Origin: CAG-791 sp045130475
GTDB lineage: Bacteria > Bacillota > Clostridia > Lachnospirales > Lachnospiraceae
Direction of reading: 5' to 3'
NCBI GenBank assembly: GCA_045130475.1
Contig: JBGUPU010000012.1
Location: 25,667-89,666, forward strand
Length of the DNA: 64,000 nucleotides
The notes beneath the pieces are model-generated. The model was given only the letters and a program-made list of their open reading frames with translations. It was not told the origin of the DNA and did no database searches. The position numbers and the translations under genes are program-made. Below are positions 23,556 to 31,454 of the stretch, in pieces. How positions within the stretch are numbered: position 1 is the stretch's first letter; every line of letters starts with the position of its first letter.

Positions 23556-25091
23556 ATGGACGATGGCAGTCGATCTACCTGGCTGATTGTGATCCTGCTG
23601 CTTCTTGCAGCCATGCTGTTTGCCGTAATGGAGACAGCATTTGCTTCAGTTTCCCGTGTGCGCATCAAGACAGGCGCAGAAAAGGGAGAGCAGAAGGCGG
23701 TCCGCGCCCTCTATGTAATAGAACATTTTGACAGAGCGATTACTACGCTGTTAATTTGTACAAATATCGTTCATCTTGCCACGGCCTCCATTGTGACGGT
23801 ATATGTCACCAAAAGATGGGGCGTCTCGGCAGTGTCCATTTCCACATTGGTTACCACGCTGGTAGTTTTTTTCTTCGGAGAGATGCTGCCTAAGAGTCTT
23901 GCGCGGAAATACAATGAGCCCCTGAGTCTTATGACGGCAGGGGTTCTTTGCGTGCTGATGGCTGTCCTGCGCCCGGCGGCAGCTCTGCTGACCTGGATCG
24001 GAAACACTGCGGCGAAGAGGGCCAGAGGGGACGATGAGACGTCGGTCACGGAAAATGATATCTACGATATCATTGAAGATATGGCAGAAGAAGGCAAGAT
24101 CAACGAAGAGCAGGGCGACCTGATCTCGTCCGCCCTGCAGTTCGGCGACGTCACGGTGGAAAGCATCCTGACGAGCCGTGTGGATGTGGCGGCTATCGAT
24201 ATCGATATGCCGCAGGAGGAGATCCTGGCCTTTATCAAGGAGCAGAATCACAGCCGCCTGCCGGTCTACGAGGGCACGATCGACAATATCATAGGCATCC
24301 TCCATATCCGCCGCTATATCCGGTATTACATCCGCAGAGGCGAGGCGCTTGATATCCGGCCGCTGCTGTATGAACCGTTTTTCGTTCATCAGTCGACAAA
24401 GATCGACGATCTTCTGGAGATCATGTCGCGCAAAAAGATCAACCTTGCCGTGGTCACCGACAATTACGGCGGAACGCTGGGCATTGTCACGGACGAAGAT
24501 ATCCTGGAGGAACTGGTGGGTGAGATCTGGGATGAGGATGACAGGGCAGTCCGCAATGTCGTTCCCATGACGGACGGGTCCTACAGTGTCAACCCCGAGG
24601 AACATGTGCTCGACGTACTCGATGAACTTGGCATCTCCTATACTGAGGCACAGGAGGAGGAGATCGGGCGCAAGCTGATGAATGAACTCGCCTATGAAGC
24701 ATTCCCCCGGATCCCTGTGGCGGGAGACAGCTTCAAATATCTGGGGATCCAGATCTCCGTTCTCGTCATGCGCCACAACCGCATTATGCGTCTGAAGGTG
24801 CGCAGTCTTACGGAAGAAGAGCTGCAGTTTGACCGGGATGCTGCCGCCATGGCGGGGATCGATCCCGACACGGGAAAATTCCTCAACGAGGATCACGGCG
24901 CAGAGGACAAAGGCGCAGATGACAGAAAGAACTCAGCGGATGCAGGTGCTGTCCTTTCTTCCGACGGTTCGGTCTTTACCGAAGAGGACGCGCGCGCTTT
25001 TGCCGAGGGAAAAGCCTATCAGATCCGGCAGGCACAGGGAAAACATTATTCCCAATCCATGATGAAAAAAGACAGACAGGAGAGGAGGTGA
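23556..25091 (+). CDS. CNNM/CorC-type membrane protein (hemolysin family), first copy
   Basis: Predicted divalent-cation (Mg2+ or Co2+) transporter or efflux regulator of the CNNM/CorC family. The 511-residue protein has an N-terminal DUF21 membrane domain (about 1-160) with hydrophobic segments near 5-27, 63-82, 90-110 and 125-145, including FFGEMLPKSLARKYNE. A tandem CBS domain pair follows (about 205-330: VTVESILTSRVDV to TDEDILEELVGEIWDEDD), then a C-terminal CorC_HlyC transporter-associated domain. The last 90 residues form an acidic, lysine-rich tail without family match. The start lacks a strong RBS. It sits 6 bases before a paralogue. Confidence 0.88.
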   Translation: MDDGSRSTWLIVILLLLAAMLFAVMETAFASVSRVRIKTGAEKGEQKAVRALYVIEHFDRAITTLLICTNIVHLATASIVTVYVTKRWGVSAVSISTLVTTLVVFFFGEMLPKSLARKYNEPLSLMTAGVLCVLMAVLRPAAALLTWIGNTAAKRARGDDETSVTENDIYDIIEDMAEEGKINEEQGDLISSALQFGDVTVESILTSRVDVAAIDIDMPQEEILAFIKEQNHSRLPVYEGTIDNIIGILHIRRYIRYYIRRGEALDIRPLLYEPFFVHQSTKIDDLLEIMSRKKINLAVVTDNYGGTLGIVTDEDILEELVGEIWDEDDRAVRNVVPMTDGSYSVNPEEHVLDVLDELGISYTEAQEEEIGRKLMNELAYEAFPRIPVAGDSFKYLGIQISVLVMRHNRIMRLKVRSLTEEELQFDRDAAAMAGIDPDTGKFLNEDHGAEDKGADDRKNSADAGAVLSSDGSVFTEEDARAFAEGKAYQIRQAQGKHYSQSMMKKDRQERR

Positions 25092-25097
25092 CGCAGC

Positions 25098-26360
25098 GTG
25101 GGTGAATTTTATATCTATATCGCCGGAATCGTTGCCTGCGTCGCCTGTTCCGCTTTTTTCTCCGCGTCGGAGATGTCTTTTTCGGCCTGCAGCCGGGTAC
25201 GTCTGGAACACCAGCGCGACAACGGAGACAAAAAGGCCGGGATCGCTGTGAAGATCCGGGAGGGATTTGACGACGCCCTCTCCGCGATCCTTGTGGGCAA
25301 CAATCTGGTCAATATCGCCGCTTCCTCCATGGGATCCCTGGCGGTAATGACCGTCCTGAGTGAGAAATACGCCTGGGTCTCGACCCTCATCATCACTGTC
25401 GCAGTCATTATATTCGGTGAGACCATTCCCAAGATCACGGCGCAGAAGAACGCGACCCGCTTTGCCAGGTCCTTTGCCCGTCCGGTGCGTTTCCTGATGA
25501 TCGTGCTCAAACCGGTGACCATGATCGTGGTCGGTCTCGTGAATCTGATCACAAGCCTTCTGCCGGACGTGAAGGAGAATGGGAGCGATGCGGCTCTGGA
25601 GGAACTGCACACCATGATCGATATGGCAGAGGATGAGGATGTCCTGGATGAGGATGCCTCGGAACTCGTGAGCGCCGCCATCGATTTCGCGGATATCTCT
25701 GCTTCGGAAGTCATGACTGCCCGCGTAGACATCGAGGGGATCGACATTGACGATCCCTGGGAGGAGATCCTCAACAAGATCGATACTTCCTCCTATTCCC
25801 GTATCCCGGTCTATGAGGACAGCATCGACCATGTCATCGGGATCCTGAACCTGAACCGCTTTCTCAAGGCCATGATCGACAAGGACAAGGTGGAGATCCG
25901 CTCCCTGCTCCTGCCGACCTGCTATGTGTACAAGACCATGAAGCTGCCCGCTGTGCTTTCCTCTCTTCGAAATGCCCAGCAGCATCTGGCCGTCGTCACC
26001 GACGAATACGGAGGGACTCTGGGCGTCGTCTCCATGGAGGATGTCCTTGAGCAGCTCGTCGGAGAGATCTGGGATGAGACGGATACTGTGGAACGCGATG
26101 TCGTCGAGCAAGGGGACGGTGTCTATGAGCTCGACGGAGATATGCCCATCTCCGAGTTCCTGGAGCTCATTCACTGGGATGAGGACGATTTTGACTTTGA
26201 CTCCGAGACCGTCGGCGGCTGGTGCATTGAGATCAACAACGGCTTTCCCAACGTCAACAGCGTCTTTACCTATGAAAACATCGAAGTCCGGATCCTGGAA
26301 GTCTCCGAGCGCAGGGTGCGCCGCGTCCTGATCGAGCGCAATCAGGAAGAGGACGACTGA
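25098..26360 (+). CDS. CNNM/CorC-type membrane protein (hemolysin family), second copy
   Basis: A paralogue of the preceding gene, likely working with it on cation homeostasis. The GTG start at 25098 follows AGAGGAGGTGA, 6 bases after the previous stop. The 420-residue protein has a DUF21 membrane domain (about 1-155, with SAFFSASEMSFSA at the start and FGETIPKITAQKNATRFAR), a CBS pair (about 195-325: ASEVMTARVDIEGID to TLGVVSMEDVLEQLVGEIWDETD), and a CorC_HlyC domain at 340-415. It lacks the long acidic tail of the first copy. The two may form a hetero-oligomer, by inference from pairing. Confidence 0.9.
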   Translation: MGEFYIYIAGIVACVACSAFFSASEMSFSACSRVRLEHQRDNGDKKAGIAVKIREGFDDALSAILVGNNLVNIAASSMGSLAVMTVLSEKYAWVSTLIITVAVIIFGETIPKITAQKNATRFARSFARPVRFLMIVLKPVTMIVVGLVNLITSLLPDVKENGSDAALEELHTMIDMAEDEDVLDEDASELVSAAIDFADISASEVMTARVDIEGIDIDDPWEEILNKIDTSSYSRIPVYEDSIDHVIGILNLNRFLKAMIDKDKVEIRSLLLPTCYVYKTMKLPAVLSSLRNAQQHLAVVTDEYGGTLGVVSMEDVLEQLVGEIWDETDTVERDVVEQGDGVYELDGDMPISEFLELIHWDEDDFDFDSETVGGWCIEINNGFPNVNSVFTYENIEVRILEVSERRVRRVLIERNQEEDD

Positions 26361-26400
26361 TACCGGGGCAGCGAAATAAAAGAAATTGAAATCGTATAAG

Positions 26401-26472
26401 AAAAAGCTCCTTTTCAGGAGGGGCAGAAGAGAAAGGAAATCTTCTGCCCTGCCTGAAAAGGAGCTTTTTTTA
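26401..26472. terminator. Large bidirectional terminator
   Basis: AAAAGCTCCTTTTCAGG pairs with CCTGAAAAGGAGCTTTT, with a second inner stem GGGCAGAAGA/TCTTCTGCCC, and is flanked by A and T runs. It serves both the CorC pair and the convergent cellulose synthase gene. Confidence 0.85.
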
Positions 26473-26503
26473 CGGAAATGTCCTGCATTCCCGGATCGTC
26501 TGT

Positions 26504-29500
26504 TTACCTGGCGGTCCGTGCCACCCGGTGGGCGATATTCTGCCACAGATGGGTCAAAATGCCGAAGTCTCGGTTCAGCGACTGGGGAAGCGAGGGGACC
26601 CTGTCATAGAGATGCTCCAGATACTCGTAATAATCAGTGCCGAAATCAAGGATCTCGATGGTCCGTGTCTTCGCCCGGGTCTTTCTGGACTCCATGACAT
26701 TCGTGATAACACCGGAGACCTTGGCGCTGTGATCCTCGCTGGTGATCGTGACATCCACATAGGAACCGATCCCCAGAGGGGAATCGTCTTCATCGAGGAA
26801 AACTGTCAGATTATGCTCAGTCAACAGTGTGGTCACGCCTTCATATTCCCCGGTGCCGAGCTTATCCGCCACGGTGACGGGCACTGCGTCAATGACCTTG
26901 ACCGGTTCTGTATCGCTGTCTCTACCGTCCACCAGAAAGAGGGACAGGGTCAGATAGTAGAGGTTGCGGACGATCCAGAACAGCAGGATGCAGAGGCTGA
27001 CGGCCTGCATGGAGCTGAAAATAGAGATGACCCGCACGATTCCCGCCACGGACAGAAGGATCAGCAGGATAAAAGGAAGCATGGAACGCACATCGCTTTC
27101 GTGTACTGCTTTTTTCTCCGATTTGTCCGTTACCTTGAAAGTGGACATAGTGATTCCCACGGATTCCTTGAGGATCGGCACCAGCAGATGCGGCATGACG
27201 CCTGTCTCATAAATCCCGCTCCATTTGTGGGAGATCCTCCGTTTACTGCAGACTTGAAGGTTCACATCCTGCATGACGAACATGGGGAACCAGAAGACCA
27301 GGAGTTCCAGCCAGTTGCATTTGAACACCGGAATGGCGAAGGTCGCAAAAAAGAGCGGGGACAGAATGTAGATCAGGTTCTTGATTGGGGAATACCAGTA
27401 GACCACCGAACTCCAGTAGCTGATCCTCTGTCCGGGGGTCAGGCCCTTTCTCCTCATCAGCTTCAGCTTCCGGGCGGTGACGATCACGCCTCTTCCCCAT
27501 CTGGTGCGCTGCTGGATGTGCTCCTTATAGGTGTGCGGTGTCTGGCCGCTTGCCAGAGGTTCCCCGAGTCCGAGGCTGACAAAACCGTTGGATTCGATCA
27601 GAAGACCCGTGGCGAAATCCTCTGTAATGGATTCCGTGTAGAATCCGCCGACCTTGTCCAGGGCGGCCCTGCTTATTATAGTGTTGGAACCTCCGTAGAT
27701 CACGCTGTTGGTGGAGGTTTTGGCCGGCTCTATGGTGCGGTAGAAGAAGTCCTGCTCATTGGGAGCCCTCTTTTCCGAATAGAGAGCGTGCTGGAAGACA
27801 TCGGGGTCGTAGAAGCACTGCGGTGTCTGCAGAAGACCCAGATGGATCTGGTCTTTCTCCGGCAGATCCTGGTTTTTCAGTTCTGCATCCACAAAATAGG
27901 GAATGGTCTTCAGCAGGAAATCACTCCGGGGGATCATGTCCGCATCAAAGGTGACAATATAGGGCGATGTCGTAAGGCTGAGGGCGTGGTTTAGGTTTCC
28001 CGCCTTGGCGCCCTTGTTGTCGGGCCGGTCAAAATAGCCGACGCCCATCTCCTCTGCCAGCTGCCGCATCTGCGGCCTTCTGTTGTCGTCGCAGATATAG
28101 ATATGCACTTTGGAGGGGTCCGGATATTTTATGTGGATGCATCCGTTGATGGTCCTCTTTAAGAGCTCTGTAGGTTCATTGTATGTGGATATAAAAATAT
28201 CCACATCGGGCCAGGCACTGTCAGGGATCTTCGGCAGCTGGTGGTGTTTTTTCTTCAGCAGGCTGTAGAAGAGGATCAGAGATTCAATGAAACCGAAAAT
28301 CTCCACGATCAGCAGAAGAATATTGGCGGCGACAGCCGGGACCCCTGCCTCAAAGGGAATGGAAAAAACGATTCTCCAGCCCAGATAGATCAGGGTAAAA
28401 AAGACGGAGATGACCAGGACGATGACGGAAAGGATCTTTCCTATGCCGGGTGCGGGCTCGTCCCCTGCATTCCCGCGCTTTGCAATGTCGTCATAAGTCA
28501 CGGTTCTGTTCTTTTCTGCAGAACCTATGAGCTTGATGAAAATGGCAGCCGCAGCGAAAAGGGCGGCAGAGAAGATGGCAAAGCGATGCCACAGCCGAAT
28601 CGCTTTATAGCCCCGCTTGCCCAGGGAGGTGGTGACCCAGGAGAGGAAGGCAGCCATCTTGCTTTTTTCAATGATGCCCTCCGGTGCAGGAATGAGGGAC
28701 GGGTCTGTCCCCCGGATCAGTTCCCTGACCCAGAGGCCGGCCGTTGTCAGGTCGCTGTCCTCGATCTTTTTTTCCGTATCGAATCCCGGCTTAAAAAAGG
28801 CCGAGGCTTCGTCTTTGTCTGAAAGGCTCCATACGGTATAGCTGATCTTCCTCTCGTCGAGGCAGGAGAACCACTCCGCAGCCGACGCAAAGTCGATCTT
28901 TCCGTCACCGCTTGCCTCTGAGATGCCGCATTCACTGATAAACACAGGCAGGCCGGCATCGATGGCGGAGAGCATCTCGGTGCGCAGTCCCTCGGAGTGG
29001 GACGAGGCGTAGAAATGAAGCACATACATGACATTATCAAATTCCAGAGGACGGAGCAGAGGACTGCCCAGATTTCTGTCATATTCGGGTGTGCCCACCA
29101 CGATCACGGAATCGGGACTGTTATTCCGGATGATGGGGATGACTGCTTTGCTGTAGCGCTCCACTTCTGTCCATCCGGTTACCCCGTTGGGCTCATTGCA
29201 GATCTCAAAGATCAGGTTGGGGACCCCGGCATATTCCGAAGAGATCATCTGAAAAAACTGAATGGCCTCGTCGATATGCATATTGGGATCATAGTCCTCG
29301 AGAATATGCCAGTCCACCAGTACATACATATCCTGGGCGATCGCCAGATCGATTCCCTTCTTCACAAGGGCGAGACTCTCGGCCTTGCTCTTCTCATTCT
29401 CGCAGTAGATCCTCGAATACATAGGAAGACGCAGAAGGCTGCAGTCCCAGTCCTCTGAAATCTGCCTGAAGAGGGATTCATTCAGGTAATCCGGAAACCA

Positions 29501-29794
29501 GGTCAGGCCATGGGTGCTGACGCCGCGAAGCTGTACAGGCCGGCCGCTTTCATCAACAAGCTGTGTCCCTTGTACATGGAGATGTCCGTTCGCGGAGGGT
29601 CTTGCGGTATGGACTTCCCCGGAAGCGGCATCGGTTCCGACAGCCGTACCTGCTGCTCCGGCGGTGTCGGTGCCGCTTTCCGCTCTGGCTTCCAGTCCGG
29701 GCGCAAGGATGAGGAGCAATACAAAGAGACAAACAGACAGGCAGAGAAGTGATCTCAACAGTCTGTTTTTACGGGTTTTAGGTTTGCAGTTCAT
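26504..29794 (-). CDS. GH5 cellulase fused to BcsA-like cellulose synthase with C-terminal PilZ-like domain
   Basis: A 1096-residue membrane enzyme. An N-terminal signal/anchor helix (about 12-32) leads to an extracellular GH5 domain (about 70-365) with LRGVSTHGLTWF, the acid/base ICNEPNG (Glu201) and the nucleophile FISECG (Glu288). Helices at about 403-424, 452-476 and 486-512 bring the chain back inside. A family-2 glycosyltransferase follows with ICDDN (569-570), FDADM (617-619), SITEDF (Glu725-Asp726) and QRTRW (762-766), the D,D,D,QxxRW set of cellulose synthases. Later hydrophobic segments span about 795-850 and 903-955. The C-terminal region (about 965-1055) looks like PilZ: DDSPLG at 1003-1008 fits [D/N]xSxxG, but no RxxxR arginine pair is visible, so c-di-GMP binding is doubtful. 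Synthase and endoglucanase in one chain implies coupled synthesis and trimming of a beta-glucan. No bcsB is nearby. Confidence 0.9.
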   Translation of the reverse strand: MNCKPKTRKNRLLRSLLCLSVCLFVLLLILAPGLEARAESGTDTAGAAGTAVGTDAASGEVHTARPSANGHLHVQGTQLVDESGRPVQLRGVSTHGLTWFPDYLNESLFRQISEDWDCSLLRLPMYSRIYCENEKSKAESLALVKKGIDLAIAQDMYVLVDWHILEDYDPNMHIDEAIQFFQMISSEYAGVPNLIFEICNEPNGVTGWTEVERYSKAVIPIIRNNSPDSVIVVGTPEYDRNLGSPLLRPLEFDNVMYVLHFYASSHSEGLRTEMLSAIDAGLPVFISECGISEASGDGKIDFASAAEWFSCLDERKISYTVWSLSDKDEASAFFKPGFDTEKKIEDSDLTTAGLWVRELIRGTDPSLIPAPEGIIEKSKMAAFLSWVTTSLGKRGYKAIRLWHRFAIFSAALFAAAAIFIKLIGSAEKNRTVTYDDIAKRGNAGDEPAPGIGKILSVIVLVISVFFTLIYLGWRIVFSIPFEAGVPAVAANILLLIVEIFGFIESLILFYSLLKKKHHQLPKIPDSAWPDVDIFISTYNEPTELLKRTINGCIHIKYPDPSKVHIYICDDNRRPQMRQLAEEMGVGYFDRPDNKGAKAGNLNHALSLTTSPYIVTFDADMIPRSDFLLKTIPYFVDAELKNQDLPEKDQIHLGLLQTPQCFYDPDVFQHALYSEKRAPNEQDFFYRTIEPAKTSTNSVIYGGSNTIISRAALDKVGGFYTESITEDFATGLLIESNGFVSLGLGEPLASGQTPHTYKEHIQQRTRWGRGVIVTARKLKLMRRKGLTPGQRISYWSSVVYWYSPIKNLIYILSPLFFATFAIPVFKCNWLELLVFWFPMFVMQDVNLQVCSKRRISHKWSGIYETGVMPHLLVPILKESVGITMSTFKVTDKSEKKAVHESDVRSMLPFILLILLSVAGIVRVISIFSSMQAVSLCILLFWIVRNLYYLTLSLFLVDGRDSDTEPVKVIDAVPVTVADKLGTGEYEGVTTLLTEHNLTVFLDEDDSPLGIGSYVDVTITSEDHSAKVSGVITNVMESRKTRAKTRTIEILDFGTDYYEYLEHLYDRVPSLPQSLNRDFGILTHLWQNIAHRVARTAR

Positions 29795-29960
29795 TATACA
29801 ATGTCCTCTGTTAAAAGAATGAATCCGGCAGAAAACTGCCTAAACGATTTATAACTCGAAAGCATACTCAAAAATGCTTTTGAAAGGTATTCTATCATTG
29901 ACTGCTGCCTTTTATCAACCGCATGCAGGGAAGAGTGACGGATTTGATCTTACAGAATGA

Positions 29961-29996
29961 AAAAAGACGAGGCCCCGGACAGGACTTCGTCTTTTT
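29961..29996. terminator. Terminator after sdpI
   Basis: AAAAAGACGA pairs with TCGTCTTTTT around a GC-rich loop. It can end the leftward sdpRI transcript. Confidence 0.75.
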
Positions 29997-30033
29997 GTTC
30001 AGTATTAGATTATTATATTTTACAGTTCTTTTG

Positions 30034-30675
30034 TCACAGGCCCTTTTTGACATGCAGCCACCAGGAATAGACAGAAGGTATAAGGGTAAAGCACAGAACC
30101 ACCGCGATCATCAGGACCGGATTCGTGAGGCCGGCGAGCGCCAGAATGACCAGAATGATGCCGCCTGCCACCCAAAGATATCCCGCCAGCCTGTGTGTCC
30201 GGTTCCAGTTTTCCTCATTGTCGAGGGCCCACGGAACCTTGATGCCGATGGTATAGTTCTGCCGGGTCTTGGGCATATAGTTGCCGATCACGATGAACAG
30301 GATTCCCATCAGGATCATCATGAAGGAGGAGATATTCATGGGATGTCCCAGATTATAAGTATAGATGGCGGCACCGCAGATGAGCGAGACAACCGGTATG
30401 ATCCAGAGGACAAGGCTGAAGATCCTGGGACTGATGTTCTTCTTTCTCGGATCATTGGCAGTGATGACAGCGCAGATCCAGAGCATGGCCAGACAAAAAA
30501 GCGGAATGAAAAAGACCGCGAAGGGCTTGCTGCTGTAGCCGTTTGCCTCATTGTTGGCCCCGAAATGGGTCGCCATGACATCGGGCAGCCGGTTCCACAG
30601 GATGAGACCTGCCGGAATCGGCAGAATAGTTATAATACTTGTGATCAGAAGAGTTTTCCATGCTCTTTTCAGCAT
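30034..30675 (-). CDS. sdpI: SdpI family integral membrane protein
   Basis: In Bacillus subtilis SdpI both protects against the SDP killing peptide and sequesters the repressor SdpR at the membrane. The 213-residue protein has the DUF1648 start (ITSIITILPIPAGLILWNRLPDVMATHFG with the conserved HFGANNEANGYSSKP), six hydrophobic segments, and the SdpI-type segment GIKVPWALDNEENWNRTHRLAGYLWV. It lies 78 bases after sdpR on the same strand. No SDP precursor or sdpAB processing genes are in the window, so here it may serve only immunity or stress sensing. The RBS AGGAGGC precedes the ATG. Confidence 0.9.
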   Translation of the reverse strand: MLKRAWKTLLITSIITILPIPAGLILWNRLPDVMATHFGANNEANGYSSKPFAVFFIPLFCLAMLWICAVITANDPRKKNISPRIFSLVLWIIPVVSLICGAAIYTYNLGHPMNISSFMMILMGILFIVIGNYMPKTRQNYTIGIKVPWALDNEENWNRTHRLAGYLWVAGGIILVILALAGLTNPVLMIAVVLCFTLIPSVYSWWLHVKKGL

Positions 30676-30705
30676 TCTAATCGCCTCCTTTTTTTCATCG
30701 CGCAG

Positions 30706-30723
30706 GATCCGCAGGCGGATCCC
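30706..30723. repeat. Palindrome between sdpR and sdpI
   Basis: GGATCCGC/GCGGATCC dyad just after TTTCATCGCGCA, the dispersed motif also seen at 5925-5995 and 16325-16334. There is no T-run; it is probably a repeat element. Confidence 0.45.
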
Positions 30724-30753
30724 GAATGAGGGATGAGACTTTTCGAAAGATTT

Positions 30754-31020
30754 TCATTCCGTTCCCTGCAGAGAGGAAATCCAGAGAAGAATCTCCTCCA
30801 GCACAGACGCATTGAGCTGGTAATAGATATAGTTCTTTTCGCGGGTCTCGAAGATGAGGTCCGCTTTTTTCAGGATCTTGAGGTGGTAGGAGATCGTTGC
30901 GCCTGTCATGTCAAAGTGGGATCCGATCTCTCCGGCCGAAAGAGGTCCTTTTTTGAGCAGCTCCAGGATCTGTCTTCGGACGGGATCGGAGAGCGCCTTG
31001 AAAGTATCTGCGAATGCCAT
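30754..31020 (-). CDS. sdpR: ArsR/SdpR family autorepressor
   Basis: An 88-residue winged-helix repressor. The ATG at 31020 (MAFADTFKALSDPVRRQILE) has GGAGATATATC in front; a longer opening to 31092 has no RBS. The helix-turn-helix is SAGEIGSHFDMTGATISYHL followed by the wing REKNYIYYQLN. There are no cysteine or histidine metal-binding pairs, which separates it from metal-sensing ArsR proteins and fits SdpR. It is first in the sdpR-sdpI operon; perfect and near-perfect TTTAGAA-type palindromes flank its promoter, which indicates autorepression relieved by SdpI. Confidence 0.9.
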   Translation of the reverse strand: MAFADTFKALSDPVRRQILELLKKGPLSAGEIGSHFDMTGATISYHLKILKKADLIFETREKNYIYYQLNASVLEEILLWISSLQGTE

Positions 31021-31143
31021 GATATATCTCCGGTTTGTGGTAAGAGGAAACGTCCGCGCTCCCATGAGGGCGTGACAGTAACTTTTCATCAAATATTTCT
31101 TATACCTGCTTCTACTTGTTTCCTGACAGCGGTGCAGGAAACT

Positions 31144-31163
31144 ATTTAGAAATATTTCTAAAT
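31144..31163. promoter_or_regulatory. SdpR operator 1
   Basis: ATTTAGAAATATTTCTAAAT, a perfect 20-bp palindrome immediately downstream of the minus-strand -10 element. Confidence 0.75.
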
Positions 31164-31166
31164 ATT

Positions 31167-31194
31167 ATTATAGCATTCCGGGATCTGCAGTCAA
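31167..31194 (-). promoter_or_regulatory. Promoter of sdpRI
   Basis: On the minus strand TTGACT (31189-31194), a 16-base spacer and TATAAT (31167-31172) preceded by TGC. Confidence 0.8.
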
Positions 31195-31198
31195 CTGG

Positions 31199-31220
31199 TA
31201 TTTAGAATATTTTCTAAATA
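31199..31220. promoter_or_regulatory. SdpR operator 2
   Basis: TATTTAGAA and TTCTAAATA arms around an AT centre, a near-palindrome immediately upstream of the -35 element. It has the same half-site as operator 1, with a centre-to-centre distance of about 56 bases. Confidence 0.7.
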
Positions 31221-31454
31221 CATTTCAGATACAGGATCTCTCCGGCTTCTGCGGCACGGTGCAGAGAAGCCGGTTTTGAAGGGAGTCGGGACGCCGGGAG
31301 AGGCAGATTTGACAGCCCTGCTTTGCATCTTATCCGGCATGATTCATTCGGACGTTGTTTTACGTAAAAGCGTTTCCATCCCATGGCGAAACACATGTAT
31401 CTGTGGTATCTTTTAGTAAGAATATTTGATCTCAGGATCGGAAAGGCGCTGGAT

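Larger units (their letters stand above)
31021..31454. other. Regulatory region of sdpRI and leader of the acyltransferase gene
   Basis: It contains the sdpRI promoter and two operator palindromes, a copy of the GGGCGTGACAGTAAC repeat (31068-31082), and about 230 bases before the acyltransferase start in which I see no clear promoter. Confidence 0.6.

Noticed and set aside
26528..27994. Long plus-strand open frame within the cellulose synthase gene
   Set aside because: Antisense shadow; the minus-strand frame has clear GT2 and PilZ-like motifs.
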